Shown here piece by piece: positions 11,354 to 24,000 of a DNA stretch of 64,000 bases. This DNA comes from Nematostella vectensis (Eukaryota > Cnidaria > Anthozoa > Actiniaria > Edwardsiidae). The notes beneath the pieces are model-generated. The model ran no database searches. It was given only the letters and a program-made list of their open reading frames with translations, and had not been told where the DNA came from. The DNA is taken from contig NC_064045.1 of assembly GCF_932526225.1 (NCBI RefSeq), positions 11,506,442 to 11,570,441 of the forward strand, written 5' to 3'. The position numbers and the translations under genes were made by a program. The first letter of the stretch is position 1; every line of letters starts with the position of its first letter.

Positions 11354-11984
11354 CTATTAAAGCTTAATAGCTTGTAAAGCTATTATGTAGCATATAACTT
11401 ATTATTGTATTTGTGAATTTTTGAAAGTCTGTCTTATGATGAGGCCTACAAATAAATAGCTAAACTTTACCTTAGAACTATAAATACGCATATACGAAAT
11501 GGCTTAGTAAATCACAAATGGCTAAGTTCATTAGTAATACCTCATCAATTGGGATAAGTTAAAAGCTAGTATGGGCGTACCAGCGATGTATTTAGCAGTT
11601 ATCTACATAGAGTTAGCTGATGGTCCCTTAAAACAAAATATAATTGAACAATTGTTGCACAGTAGATTCGTAGCTATAAGTTAAAACCGTCCAGACAATA
11701 GCACAATGACAACTAAGTAAGGAACTACATGTTGTGTGACAATGTTGCCCGCAACATATGCCGATGGTGCATACATAAGATTAAATACTGGATGTTGCAC
11801 TCAACACGTCACATTCACATGCAGCATATAATAGGATCAAATATAAATATTTCATACAACATTAGACATGCCTATGGTACAGGCATAAGATAACATATTG
11901 AATGTTGCAAGCAACAAGGCATATGTCCATGGTGTATGCAGTATATGAATGAAACACACTGGAGGTAGGTTCGTGTTGCACGCT

Positions 11985-12080
11985 TCACTCTGCACATCAG
12001 AAGTCCATGTTGCACGCTTCACTCTGCACATCAGAAGTCCATGTTGCACGCTTCACTCTGCACATCAGAAGTCCATGTTG
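11985..12080. repeat. 34-bp tandem repeat across the TMC stop codon
   Basis: Three units of CAGAAGTCCATGTTGCACGC followed by TTCACTCTGCACAT run side by side. The last overlaps the end of the TMC coding sequence, so the segment around AACATGGACTTCTGA (read on the minus strand) is repeated downstream of the real stop at 12065-12067. Confidence 0.85.
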
Positions 12081-15000
12081 CCTGCTGAAGTGTGTACTAT
12101 AGTTTGCTGTGTTGGCTCTGACTGCAGGTGGTCGCCATCGTCGTCCTGCCTCCGCTTCTGCTGATCACTCAAGAGTTTCTCCATCAAGTAGCGCTTGTCA
12201 CGTCCCTCCTAAAAAGCATCGCGAAGTGAAGAAGTTACAACTCACTGTTCAATTCGAAAACAACACGGATTCAGAGTTTCCTGGTTGCATACTATCGATG
12301 TAACATAACGAAATTGTTCTAAGAAAATATTCAAGATTAATGATAGTGGTGCTTCATGAGGTGTTTCTAGAGTTTCGTAAAGAATACTGACCAAAACAAG
12401 TTGATCCTTCAGCATCTCAATCATCTGAAGATGAACTCTCAACATCGACCGGAAGTAGTAGATCATCAAACTGACAAGAACAGCAGCATTAGCAATAGCG
12501 CACTCGAATGAGGCGGAGCGCTTATTTCAAATCCGTCTTATCTCTAAATCAAAAGTATTTGTTTTAACAACCTGCAAGTATTTTTTTCCCAGAACCATAA
12601 AAGAAAGCTTTCAATGATAAAATGTTGTGATGTGCGGTATTGCCAGTTTTCGTTACTTTTTTTCTAACAACATGGAGCGCATTAAAGGGAGGTGCTATGG
12701 AAAATACGGTAGGCATAATGTTAAAATAATCTAAAGGCTAACAGCAAAATAAAATACAAAGCCGTTCAAAGATTGACTACTCACAAGAACACTAACAGAA
12801 CAGGAAAGATAAAGGAAGCGGTGCTGATGTAGTTGAGGATTTCTTGAATGGCGGTGGGCCATGTTTTGATCACTCCACTTAGCTCCGCTATTATCTCAGT
12901 GTCCTGGCAATATTGATTTCTAGAACAAGTGGAAAAGACGCATCAAAAGTTAAAGGGGCAACTTCAAAATACCCTGCCACAATTGAACATCAAGCTTAAC
13001 TTCATACTTAAGTTTCTAGAGAACGCGGCACTAATACAATGAAACGAAGATTATGTAGCGGGGTATTTCCAAGTTGAGCTCAAACAAAACGTTGCATTGC
13101 AATAGTACTTCGCTTTTTTTCATCCAGAGACTCTATGTTTTCATTCGTAAAGCCCAATCAAGGACTCAGTTTTACCGAGTTGCAGAAAATCAATCAAGTC
13201 ATGGCTGCTCATATGACGAATACTCACCGAAAAGGCCCATAACATGACGGTCGAACCCTAAAGAAAGAGGGAGTGTTTTAGATGCGGGCATATCATTTGC
13301 TGATTTGTTTTAAACACATTGACCCCTCAACCGGCCTGTACCGGCTTTGGGAAGTACCCACAACCCAAAAAATTCATAAATTCAAACTAAACACAACAAG
13401 ATGAAGATACTCAGGCATCAGTCTAAGGGATAAATGGTCTTGCAGATATGCATCCAACCAAGGTGCATCTACTCTTAAGCCAAATAATAGCACAGGTTCT
13501 TTGACAAATCTCAAATCGAACAAGGAGAGAAAAGCAGAATCACCCCTCTCAATAAAACGCTCAAAATGCCACACAAGGGAGATAGATCAGCAAACACAGC
13601 TCAAGACACAAATAGATACCTTTATTCTGATCCTCCAGGTACATTTCCTTGGCCTCAAAACACAATGTCCATTCCTTGAAGGATTGTACAACCACGAAAA
13701 TATCTTTACGTATTGCAAAGCATTCTGGGAGATCCAGGGGAAAACTCACGAGGGGGGAAGGGATGGGGGGGGGGGGGGGGGGGCAGTCAACACTCCTCTC
13801 CCCAAAGTCAGATAGTCTTTTCACCCCGAAGCCAAACAAATCAATTCCAGGTCATACAGACCCAGAATAGCAGTGTAAACAATTTTGCAATCAATTTGGT
13901 TTCAGAAAAGACAGCATTTAGGAGAGCTGTGATGATTCATTAGAAAATTATTTTCTCATCCGGGCAAAGCCAAACAAGAAAAAATCATCATGAATCCACC
14001 TTTGCTTGCAAATATCCATAAGCAAAGCACTCAATTATGCCCCAAAAGACTTCATGATGTCCTGAGACACTCTCCTAATATGCTCATAGCTGTATTTTTG
14101 ATGAAAAATACAAGCAACCACCAACTTGTGCTGGCTTCAGCACAACGACGAGGGATTAAAAGTGGGGACCGCAAAACACTGTTGGAAAGCTTGGATACCG
14201 CTGACTAGGTGCAGCTGTGTTTGACTTTGACGGGCTGTATAAAACTCAGAATAGGGGGGAAGGTATCTGTTTTCAGTCTGTTTTTTGTAAATTCAGCTCC
14301 AAAAAAGCCAGGAGTCAATGGGTTAATATTTCCAAATCGTGAATAATTCCATAAAAAGGGCAGTGCCTTGGCTTAGTTTTACGAACTTTGCTTCCCTAAC
14401 AAGAGGACCCAGGTTTTAAGGTCTGTACAGGACCCGAAATGATCCCAGGAACCGAAACGATCCCCAAAAGTTCCCCAACTGATCCCGGGACCCGAAACGA
14501 TCCCCAAGAGTCCCCGAAATGAACCACAAGGAATTACAGTAATGGACAACTAAAGGAATGTGTAAGGATTGGCTTTCAGTTTTAAAAACATATGAAACAT
14601 TTAGCTTTGTTTGTGTTATTAAAAGGAAAATTTACATTAACTAAAACTATTGTATTTTAATCTTGAAATCTTAAAAGATTTTAATATACGAATGCGGGGG
14701 AAATACAGTGGTTGAGTCAGAAATTGGGGACAAATCAGAAAGTCTTCACAGATAGGACATGCTGCTTTTCATAGAAATGTTTTAAAGTGATTTTTTGGCA
14801 TGTTTGTTTTCGGTGAATGAAAGACCTATCAGATCATGAGATCATGCCGGGGTGTACGCACGACATGAGGAAATTCAAAACTGACATAATATTGCTTTCA
14901 ACAAAAGCCACATCCTCTTAATATTTTGCATCGGTAGTAGAAGGGTTGTTCGAGTGTATTACTCAGTGTGCTTTTGTCATTCCATCTTCTCGGCCAAACC

Positions 15001-18000
15001 GGCTGCCTTGAATGTGTCGGTAAATATTCGCTCGTGTGAACAAGGATTTCGTGGTGAAATACATGTTTGGTTGTCAAATGAATATTAATTTTTAGGGGTG
15101 ATGTTTACCGGTGTCAGAGTCATGTTTCGGAACCGCAAAATGTTAAGAGTCTGATGGAAGGTCAAAAGTTTGGTTGATCTGAGCAAAGCTGTGATATGTT
15201 TATGCTTTCAGTAGCAATTTAAAGTTGTGTATTTGTTTTGGACTCTGTTTATGGGTTTAACGCCGAGCAATGTAATAAATAGAAGTATTGTGTTGTATGG
15301 CCTACGGGTCTTGCGAGTTATTTATCCTAGCCTACAGTATGACGAGGCGCTTATCGCCCTATGACAGGTAATCCGGAATCCGGAATCCATGAAAAAATGA
15401 GATATGGGATCCGGAATCCATGAAAAAATGAGATATGGAATCCGGAATCCATGAAAAAATCAGATATGGAATCCGGAATCCATGAAAAAATGAGATATGG
15501 AATCCGGAATCCATGCTGCTGGGATCCGGAATCCACGAGAAAAAACCCACATGGAATCCGGAATCCACGCACTAGGATCCGGAATCCAGAACCCTATTGG
15601 AGAACCTGTCATGGGGCGACGCTTAATGCCGCAAATATGGAACCCTTGCATGTTCGAAGGGATTCCGCATGCCGCAGATTTGTTAAGTCATGTAGGGAAG
15701 ACGGTTTACTTGTGGGGATTATTTAAACCCCAGAGGTCATGTCCCAAGGTCGTGTCCTACGCTCCGGTCACCAGTCAATTCGCCCGACTGTGGCGAGGAC
15801 AAACCGCATGAACGACTTTGTGTCATTTAAATTTCAAATGTATTAATTATTATTTGTGTCCAGCTGGCGGCCCTGTAATTCAGCCTGGAATAAACCATTG
15901 ATTGATTGATTGAATTTAATATTTTTAAGGCACGTTGTTTAGAAATCGAGTAGCTGTTAATAAAGGTATTATGCTTCAAAATTGCAAGTATTTCTTCTGC
16001 TTTCCCTTTGTCCATTACCTTAATTCCTTGGGGTAATGGACAAAGGATCCGAGGGGTCCGAGGATCAGTTGGGGTACTTTTGGGGATCATTTCGGGTCCT
16101 GTACAGGTCACCTCGGTTCTAGAGGTTCTCCACATTCAGGACGATTAACCAGAAGTCCACACTCTCCAAGCACACTGCAATAACCTAAAGGGCGAAAGGA
16201 GAGGGGGGGGGGGGGGGGGAGAGACTAAAGGGTAAAACCTGAAATGCACTAGAGTAGCATGACTTGGGGAAAGCACTGCCAGTAGAGTGATTTGTACAGA
16301 GTGACTCACCTGGTAATTCCCCACCCTACTCCCAGTAGAGTGATGAGTACAGAGTGACTCACCTGGTAATTCCCCACCCTTCTCCCAGTAGAGTGAAGCG
16401 TACAGCGTGACTCACCTGGTAATTCCCCACCCTACTCCCAGTAGAGTGATGCGTACAGAGTGACTCACCTGGTAATTCCCCACCCTACTCCCAGTAGAGT
16501 GATGAGTACAGCGTGACTCACCTGGTAATTCCCCCACCCTACTCCCAGTAGAGTGATGTGTACAGCGTGACTCACCTGGTAATTCCCCACCCTACTCCCA
16601 GTAGAGTGAAGCGTACAGCATGACCCACCTGGTAATTCCCCACCCTACTCCCAGTAGAGTGATGAGTACAGCGTGACTCACCTGGTAATTCCCCACCCTA
16701 CTCCCAGTAGAGTGATGAGTACAGCGTGACTCACCTGGTTACAATTCCCCATCCTACTCCCAGTAGAGTGATGAGTACAGCGTGACTCACCTGGTAACTC
16801 CCCACCCTACTCCCAGTAGAGTGATGATGACAGCGTGACTCACCTGGTAATTCCCCCACCCTACTCCCAGTAGAGTGATGTGTACAGCGTGAATCACCTG
16901 GTTATACCCCACCCTCCTCCCAGTAGAGTGATGAGTAGAGCGTGACTCACCTGGTTACAATTCCCCACCCTACTCCCAGTAGGATGATGAGTACAGCATG
17001 ACTCACATGGTAATTCCCCTACCCTATTCCCAGTAGAGTGATGAGTACAGCGTGACTCGCCTGGTTATTCTCCACCCTACTCCCAGTAGAGTGATGAGTA
17101 CAGCGTGTATCACCTGGTAATTCCCCACCCTACTCCCAATGTGTACAGGGTGACCCACCTGGTAATTCCCCACCCTACTGCAATGAGGCACGTGAAGAAC
17201 GTGATGAGTAGAAGCACTGTGAACAAGTAGTTGGAGCGAGCTCCCTGGTACGGCTGGTCTGATGGCTTGTTGTTGTACATCAGGCTTAACTGGAAACAGA
17301 TATAAAATTGTTTAGACTAAGGAGAGAAAATAATACTTTAGTAAAGACTAGGTATTAAGTTCCTTCTTTTTTTTTCTCCAACACATAAAAATATGACAAA
17401 CAAATGTGGCCATGCTGTTTGCCCTATTATTAAAAAAAAATTCCTCTGGATGTCACTGGTGGTAACAGCATTGCCAAAACTTCATAAAGGTCACATTTTA
17501 TATTTCAAAATATTATGTAGTTAAGCTTATCTAATCACATAAGGAATGCCCATAAACCTAATGGAAGATTTTTTTGCTTATTGACGGTGTTTCAAAGATT
17601 AAGATCATTAGCAAAACAAACAATCAAAAATAACTTCCTCAGCTAGTAAATTCCTTTTTTCATAGAGAGCATTTACATGAACGATTGTATAGGGTAGCTT
17701 GTGTACCTTCTTCACGTAAAAGACAATGAAGAGCTTGACAACGCCCATGGCAGGAATAGCAGGGCTGAAGAAAGTACCAATCCTGAGAGACAGAGAAATA
17801 GAAGTTAATGACTGCCCTGACAGGCTCGTAGTTGGGATCTTAAGCAGGAGGTTCGTTTGCCAGTTCTCGTCCTAGCCCACATAGTTTTTCTTTTTCTTTT
17901 TCATTTGTGGACCTTCTTGTTGAGTGGGAGGTCTTTTTCAAAGTCCCCTTCCCCTAGGGCATGGGCCTGTCCCCCAACCCTACCCCCTCCCCTAGGGCAT

Positions 18001-21000
18001 GGGCCTGTCCCCCAACCCTACCCCCTCCCTCAGGGCATGGGCCTGTCCCCCAACCCTCCCCCCTCCCCTAGGGCATGGGCCTATCCCCCAACCCTACCCC
18101 CTCCCCTAGGGCATGAGCCTGTCCCCCAACCCCCCCCCCCCCCTCCCCTATGGCATGGGCCTGTCCCCCAACCCTACCCCCTCCCCTAGGGCATGGGCCT
18201 ATCCCCCAACCCTACCCCCTCCCCTAGGGCATGGGCCTGTCCCCCAACCCTACCCCTTCCCCTAGGGCATGGGCCTATCCCCCAACCCTACCCCCTCCCC
18301 TAGGGCATGGGCCTATCCCCCAACCCTACCCCCTCCCCTAGGGCATGGACCTATCCCCCAACCCTACCCCCTCCCCTAGGGCATGGACCTATCCCCCAAC
18401 CCTACCCCCTCCCCTAGGGCATGAGCCTATCCCCCAACCCTACCCCCTCCCCTAGGGCATGGGCCTATCCCCCAACCCTACCCCCTCCCCTAGGGCATGG
18501 GCCTATCCCCCAACCCTACCCCCTCCCCTAGGGCATGGGCCTATCCCCCAACCCTACCCCCTCCCCTAGGGCATGGACCTATCCCCCAACCCTACCCCCT
18601 CCCCTAGGGCATGGGCCTGTCCCCCAACCCTACCCCCTCCCCTAGGGCATGGGCCTGTCCCCCAACCCTACCCCCCTCCCCTAGGGTATGGGCCTGTCCC
18701 CCAACCCTACCCCCTCCCCTAGGGCATGGGCCTGTACCCCAACCCTACCCCCTCCCATAGGGCATGGGCCTGTCCCCCAACCCTACCTCCTCCCCTAGGG
18801 CATGGGCCTGTCCCCCAATCCTACCCCCTTCCCTAGGGCATGGGCCTATCCCTCAACCCTACCCCCTCCCCTAGGGCATGGGCCTATCCCCCAACCCTAC
18901 CCCCTCCCTCACAGCATGGGCCTATCCCCCAACCCTACCCCCTCCCCTAGGGCATGGGCCTATCCCCCAACCCCCCCCCCCCCTCCCCTAGGGCATGGGC
19001 CCGTCCCCCAACCCTACCCCTTCCCTTAGGGCATGGGCCCGTCCCCCAACCCTACCCCTTCCCCTAGGGCATGGGCCTGTCCCCCAACCCTCCCCCCTCC
19101 CCTAGGGCATGGGCCTATCCCCCAACCCTACCCCCTCCCCTAGGGCATGGGCCTGTCCCCCAACCCTACCCCCTCCCTCACGGCATGAGCCTGTCCCCCA
19201 ACCCTCCCCCCTCCCTCACAGCATGGGCCTATCCCCCAACCCTACCCCCTCCCCTAGGGCATGGGCCTGTCCCCCAACCTACCCCCTCCCTCACAGCATG
19301 GGCCTATCCCCCAACCCTACCCCCTCCCCTAGGGCATGGGCCTATCCCCCAACCCTACCCCCTCCCCTAGGGCATGGGCCTGTCCCCCAACCCTCCCCCC
19401 TCCCTCACGGCATGAGCCTGTCCCCCAACCCTCCCCCCTCCCTCACAGCATGGGCCTATCCCCCAACCCTACCCCCTCCCCTAGGGCATGGGCCTGTCCC
19501 CTAACCCTACCCCCCTCCCCTAGGGCATGGGCCTATCCCTCAACCCTACCCCCTCCCCTAGGGCATGGGCCTGTCCCCCAACCCTACCCCCTCCCCTAGG
19601 GCATGGGCCTGTCCCCCAACCCTACCCCCTCCCTCACGGCATGAGCCTGTCCCCCAACCCTCCCCCCTCCCTCACAGCATGGGCCTATCCCCCAACCCTA
19701 CCCCCTCCCCTAGGGCATGGGCCTGTCCCCTAACCCTACCCCCTCCCCTAGGGCATGGGCCTATCCCTCAACCCTACCCCCTCCCCTAGGGCATGGGCCT
19801 GTCCCCCAACCCTACCCCCTCCCCTAGGGCATGGGCCTGTCCCCCAACCCTACCCCCTCCCCTAGGGCATGGGCCTATCCCTCAACCCTACCCCCTCCCC
19901 TAGGGCATGGGCCTGTCCCCCAACCCTACCCCCTCCCTCAGGGCATGGGCCTGTCCCCCAACCCTACCCCCTCCCCTAGGGCATGGGCCTATCCCCCAAC
20001 CCTACCCCCTCCCCTAGGGCATGGGCCTGCCATAGCAGACAGGTACTAAGAGTACTCACCAGAGAAGGCACTGGCCATAGACCAGGTCCAGAACATTCTT
20101 GGGGATCTGGAATTCTGGCATAACATTCAGTTTACGGAATAGCCGTGTATGCTTGAACAATAACCTGGGAGGAAAAAAAATTGCACCTATATGATATATA
20201 ACATATATGATATAATATAAATTGCACCTATATGATATATAACATATATGATATAATATAAATTGCACCTATATGATATATAACATATATGATATAATAT
20301 AAAATTCTGCCTGTAAGGACACCCTTGAGACCATAATTTAGTTTCGATGATGAGCTCCATTTTAGCAATTGTTTTTTGATGGGGGGAAGCCCTATGTAAT
20401 TAAGTGGGGTTCAAAGGCACATGGAGTGGAAAAAAATATATATGCTTAGCCAAATCAAGATATCATGTAGCATTTTGAAATATACATAATGCAAAAAGTT
20501 CTTTCATATACAGAGCTTTTACCATAACACAACATCAACTTCTGGACTTTCTTTTGGCTTTTTTAAACCTTTGTTCTACTCACCGCAAAATCGTTTCCAT
20601 CCCTAGGGTAGTTGCTATGACAACAAAGAAATCAATCCAAATCAGCATGTACATCTGTGATGCAATCTGATTCTCCCAGCTCTGCAGAACAACAAAAAAA
20701 GTTCAAACACATGCAATTTATCTTTTGTAATAGCTTCCAACTGTAATTTGTTGCCTTTAGACAGGAAATTGAGCCAGGGGGTTTGTTTATCCTAACAGAG
20801 CTTAGCTCACAAGTATTTTCCATTTTTTTTATTTGGACAGGCCTTAAAATCGAGTTGGTGTTTCTGTGTCCTTTCTGAAATCTTGCTGGCCTGATGAGAT
20901 TTATACTTAATACTCTTTGTGCCTTGTTGGGCGCTGAGTGAAGTTACGATGCACAAGCTTATCGCATCCCCAATAAAAGTTCTGTAACATTTCTTCCATT

Positions 21001-24000
21001 CAGGTTTAGTGTGGCTTTCAGCCAAGTTGACTGGCCTTCCCCACACACAGACATGCCCTCTTTCCTCAGATGCCACTTACATTTTGGCAACAGCTTTTCT
21101 CTCCATCATCACATTTTTTTTCCACATCAACATATAGTGTTATTATCAGTACAGCAATGGATGCAAGACGTAGGAGGACCGTCCTGTCAAAACATAATTA
21201 CATTATAGAATCTGTTGATTTATCATTGTGAAGGGGAATCAATTGAAGTAGATAAATATAAACTTTTAAAGAAAGCAATCATTATTTATATCTAAGAAAC
21301 ATTGTTAGTTGTGTAATAATGCACCTTTATGGGATATAATGCACTAAACAAAATCATTGATATTATGTAACAAAAAACAAGAAAAATCATTATGACAATA
21401 AATCATAACAAATGTATAGTCACTCCTACCTGTGAATGCCTCAAATAGTATCACAGACTCTTAGATTTGAATTTTAAAAACAAATGGGAAATCAGGTCAT
21501 TTAGACATTAACGCCAAAATATCAATCCCTACCCCTTTCGCTAAGGGGGGGGGGGGGGGGATTTGGTTCAGTGGCAAAGGGGGAGGGTTTTTTGGTTCAT
21601 ATGCCTTACTGGCAGCCCAAAGGTGGGTTTATACCCCATTAACCTCCCCCTAGATCCACTACTGGGGGTATTTTTTTTGTTACATATGGCTTTCTAGCAG
21701 CCCGAAAGAGTAAGGGGGGGGGGGGGTTAAACCCCCTTAACCCTCCCTATAGATCCGGTACTGTACAATTTACGCTAGGCTTATAAAATTGTCAAACACA
21801 TCCCCACACCAAGATATTATCTATTTGTCAAGTGTTTTTTCATAGATCAGGTTCCCTCGCCCATACCAAATCTGTCACTGCACCTATACACTTGTTGTAC
21901 CTCCAGAGGCTGATGTTAACTTGGAACCTTGGACTCCAGTCCTCAAAATTTGACACCAGGATAAAGAAGGGAGGCAGCAGCAAATTCAGTCCAGTGATGG
22001 TGAGAGAGGATGCCGACCTGATGAGAATGACCATAAAGGCACTCTTTCCTTCTTGTACTTTCTGCCAGCAAACAAACAAACAAAAAACAAAACAAAAATA
22101 AATAAAAAAATGAGAATAAACACAAGGCCTAAAAGTAATTAAAAGGAATCACAGGTAGCCCGGTGTGTTAGCACATCAGCATATGGGGTCTCTCAAACTG
22201 TTGAAACATGTTCAATTCCCGGTCAAGACATGGGTAGTATATTTCTGTTTCTCAGCCCTGAATTTGACTTGTTGAGCATATGTGAGCTAACTACAAGTTT
22301 ATGTCCCTCAGTTCCATTCTTAATATATATGTAACAGGATTTCAAATGTGAAGTGCGTAGAACCTGGTATAATCAATAAAATGCTATATTTATTTATTTA
22401 TTTATTTATTTTTAATCACAGTCTCAGAAAAGGTTGGTCAGGGTGATTACCCTATCCATCTTCATTAGATAACCTTTTCAGGGAATACAGGGCGTATATA
22501 TGAATACAGCATATATTTTGAGTGACTGACTAGGTACTAACTGTATTTTAGTCCTGTTAACAACTGTAGCAGTCCTGAATTAACCTGTAAACCAGCAACT
22601 ATTTAGCAATCAAGCTAGCTAAGTACTTTATGGCACAAAGTGTAACAAAAGTGTTCATAGAGCCATAATTCAACAAGATAAACTGTTCCAGATGGCAAAA
22701 TTTATCAGCAACCAAAAATTTGCCACCAACGTAGGAACAACCTTGTAGACTCTGCCTTCTATTTTAAAAACCCTAAAAAACTCACAGGATCAGTAGAGAC
22801 TTCAACAGCAAGGTAGATCGCATACACAGCCCCTCCCAGCAGCCCCATGACCAGCAAGGTACATGCAGCACGGATAGTGTACAGTCTGCACTTCTGACCT
22901 CTGGTTCTGTTGCGAACTTTCTCAAGGCGGGCTTCTTCAGCCAGTCCAGCCTAGAAGTGAATAACAATCAACAATGGATGAGTATGAACTAAAAAAGTTG
23001 GAACAGAAATATTTTTATTGAGTTAAAGGAGAGTCTATTTATGTGCAGTTGTTTTGCACATAGCAGACAATGGTAGATACCTGGCTTGGGTACCCAATAA
23101 TATATATGAGCAGTAGTGGATCTAGGTGGAGGGTCAAGGAGGTTTACACCCCCTTCTTGGGCTGCCCAGGGAAGGCGTTTTGTGAAAGAAAAATACAATA
23201 CAGAGTTTAGCACTGTGCTTCACCATTAGGTAAAAGAGGAAGAGAGACGATTCAAGTCTCACCACAATCTTTATTACACACGAGCAACCATGGTGCCCGA
23301 CTGTGAACAAGCTACTCTAGGTGGTAACCACTGACAATCAGGTCGCAGGCTTACACACCCATAACTATATTATGGCACTTATTCAAGCAATTGCTGTAAT
23401 TGGTGAGTCTGTGGGAGTAAATAATTTTTCTCCCCATATTGCCATAAGGTCAAACTCCCTCTTAGCAAAAAGCTGGTTCCACCCCTGATGAGATGTAAGG
23501 TTCAGTGTAAAACAGAGCTGCTTGAATCTCTCTACTATCTTTTCTACAATTAAAAAATTGGTTCAAATTGCTGTAGCAAAATAAATTACTTGGAAAACAA
23601 TACTTTACATGACAAGATATATTAAAAATAAAATCTGAACAACAGGGTCAAGTTGGACACAGGGTCTTTATTTCCCCCATCCATCATTATTAGTGATACT
23701 GCCAGATTACCTTAATGTCTTGTACAATGTTTTGACTCTTGACTCTAGCGGCGTTTTCATCATCAATGCAGTAATCCCAAGACGCAAACGCCTTGTTGCA
23801 ATAGGAGTAAAACGTCCCTCCACCTTCTATGTAGCTTTCCTGGAAACTCTTAGTCAAACTAGGAGATGGATAGAACAGTTTGTCTCAGGCCTATGCCAAA
23901 GATTAATTAAGGGACTTACACAACAACCCATGTGTCCCCCCCCCCCACACACACACATCTCGTCCACAACTCCTCTCATAGAATAGCCACTGTGACCTAT

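Larger units (their letters stand above)
9195..12064. other. Intergenic region between LENG9-like gene and TMC 3' end
   Basis: No coding exon is evident. The part 9195 to about 10200 holds nothing recognisable and should include the LENG9-like promoter. The rest holds a TIR element (10209-10947) with a hammerhead-like motif inside it, a long palindrome (11181-11353), and AT-rich sequence with recurring GTTGCA and CAACAT words before the TMC stop. Confidence 0.6.

Noticed and set aside
15351-15811. Several frames on both strands with GFRIP or ESGIH repeats
   Set aside because: They are produced by a 31-bp minisatellite within a transposon-like segment and have no family resemblance.
15827-16135. 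102-codon minus frame inside the TMC intron element, considered as a transposase piece
   Set aside because: It covers the terminal repeat and an ATTGATTG tail and shows no transposase motif.
17857-20049. Overlapping proline-rich open frames (repeated LSPNPTPSPRAWA-type units)
   Set aside because: They come from a 38-bp minisatellite inside a TMC intron, on the strand opposite to the gene. The length is not a multiple of three and all frames look alike.
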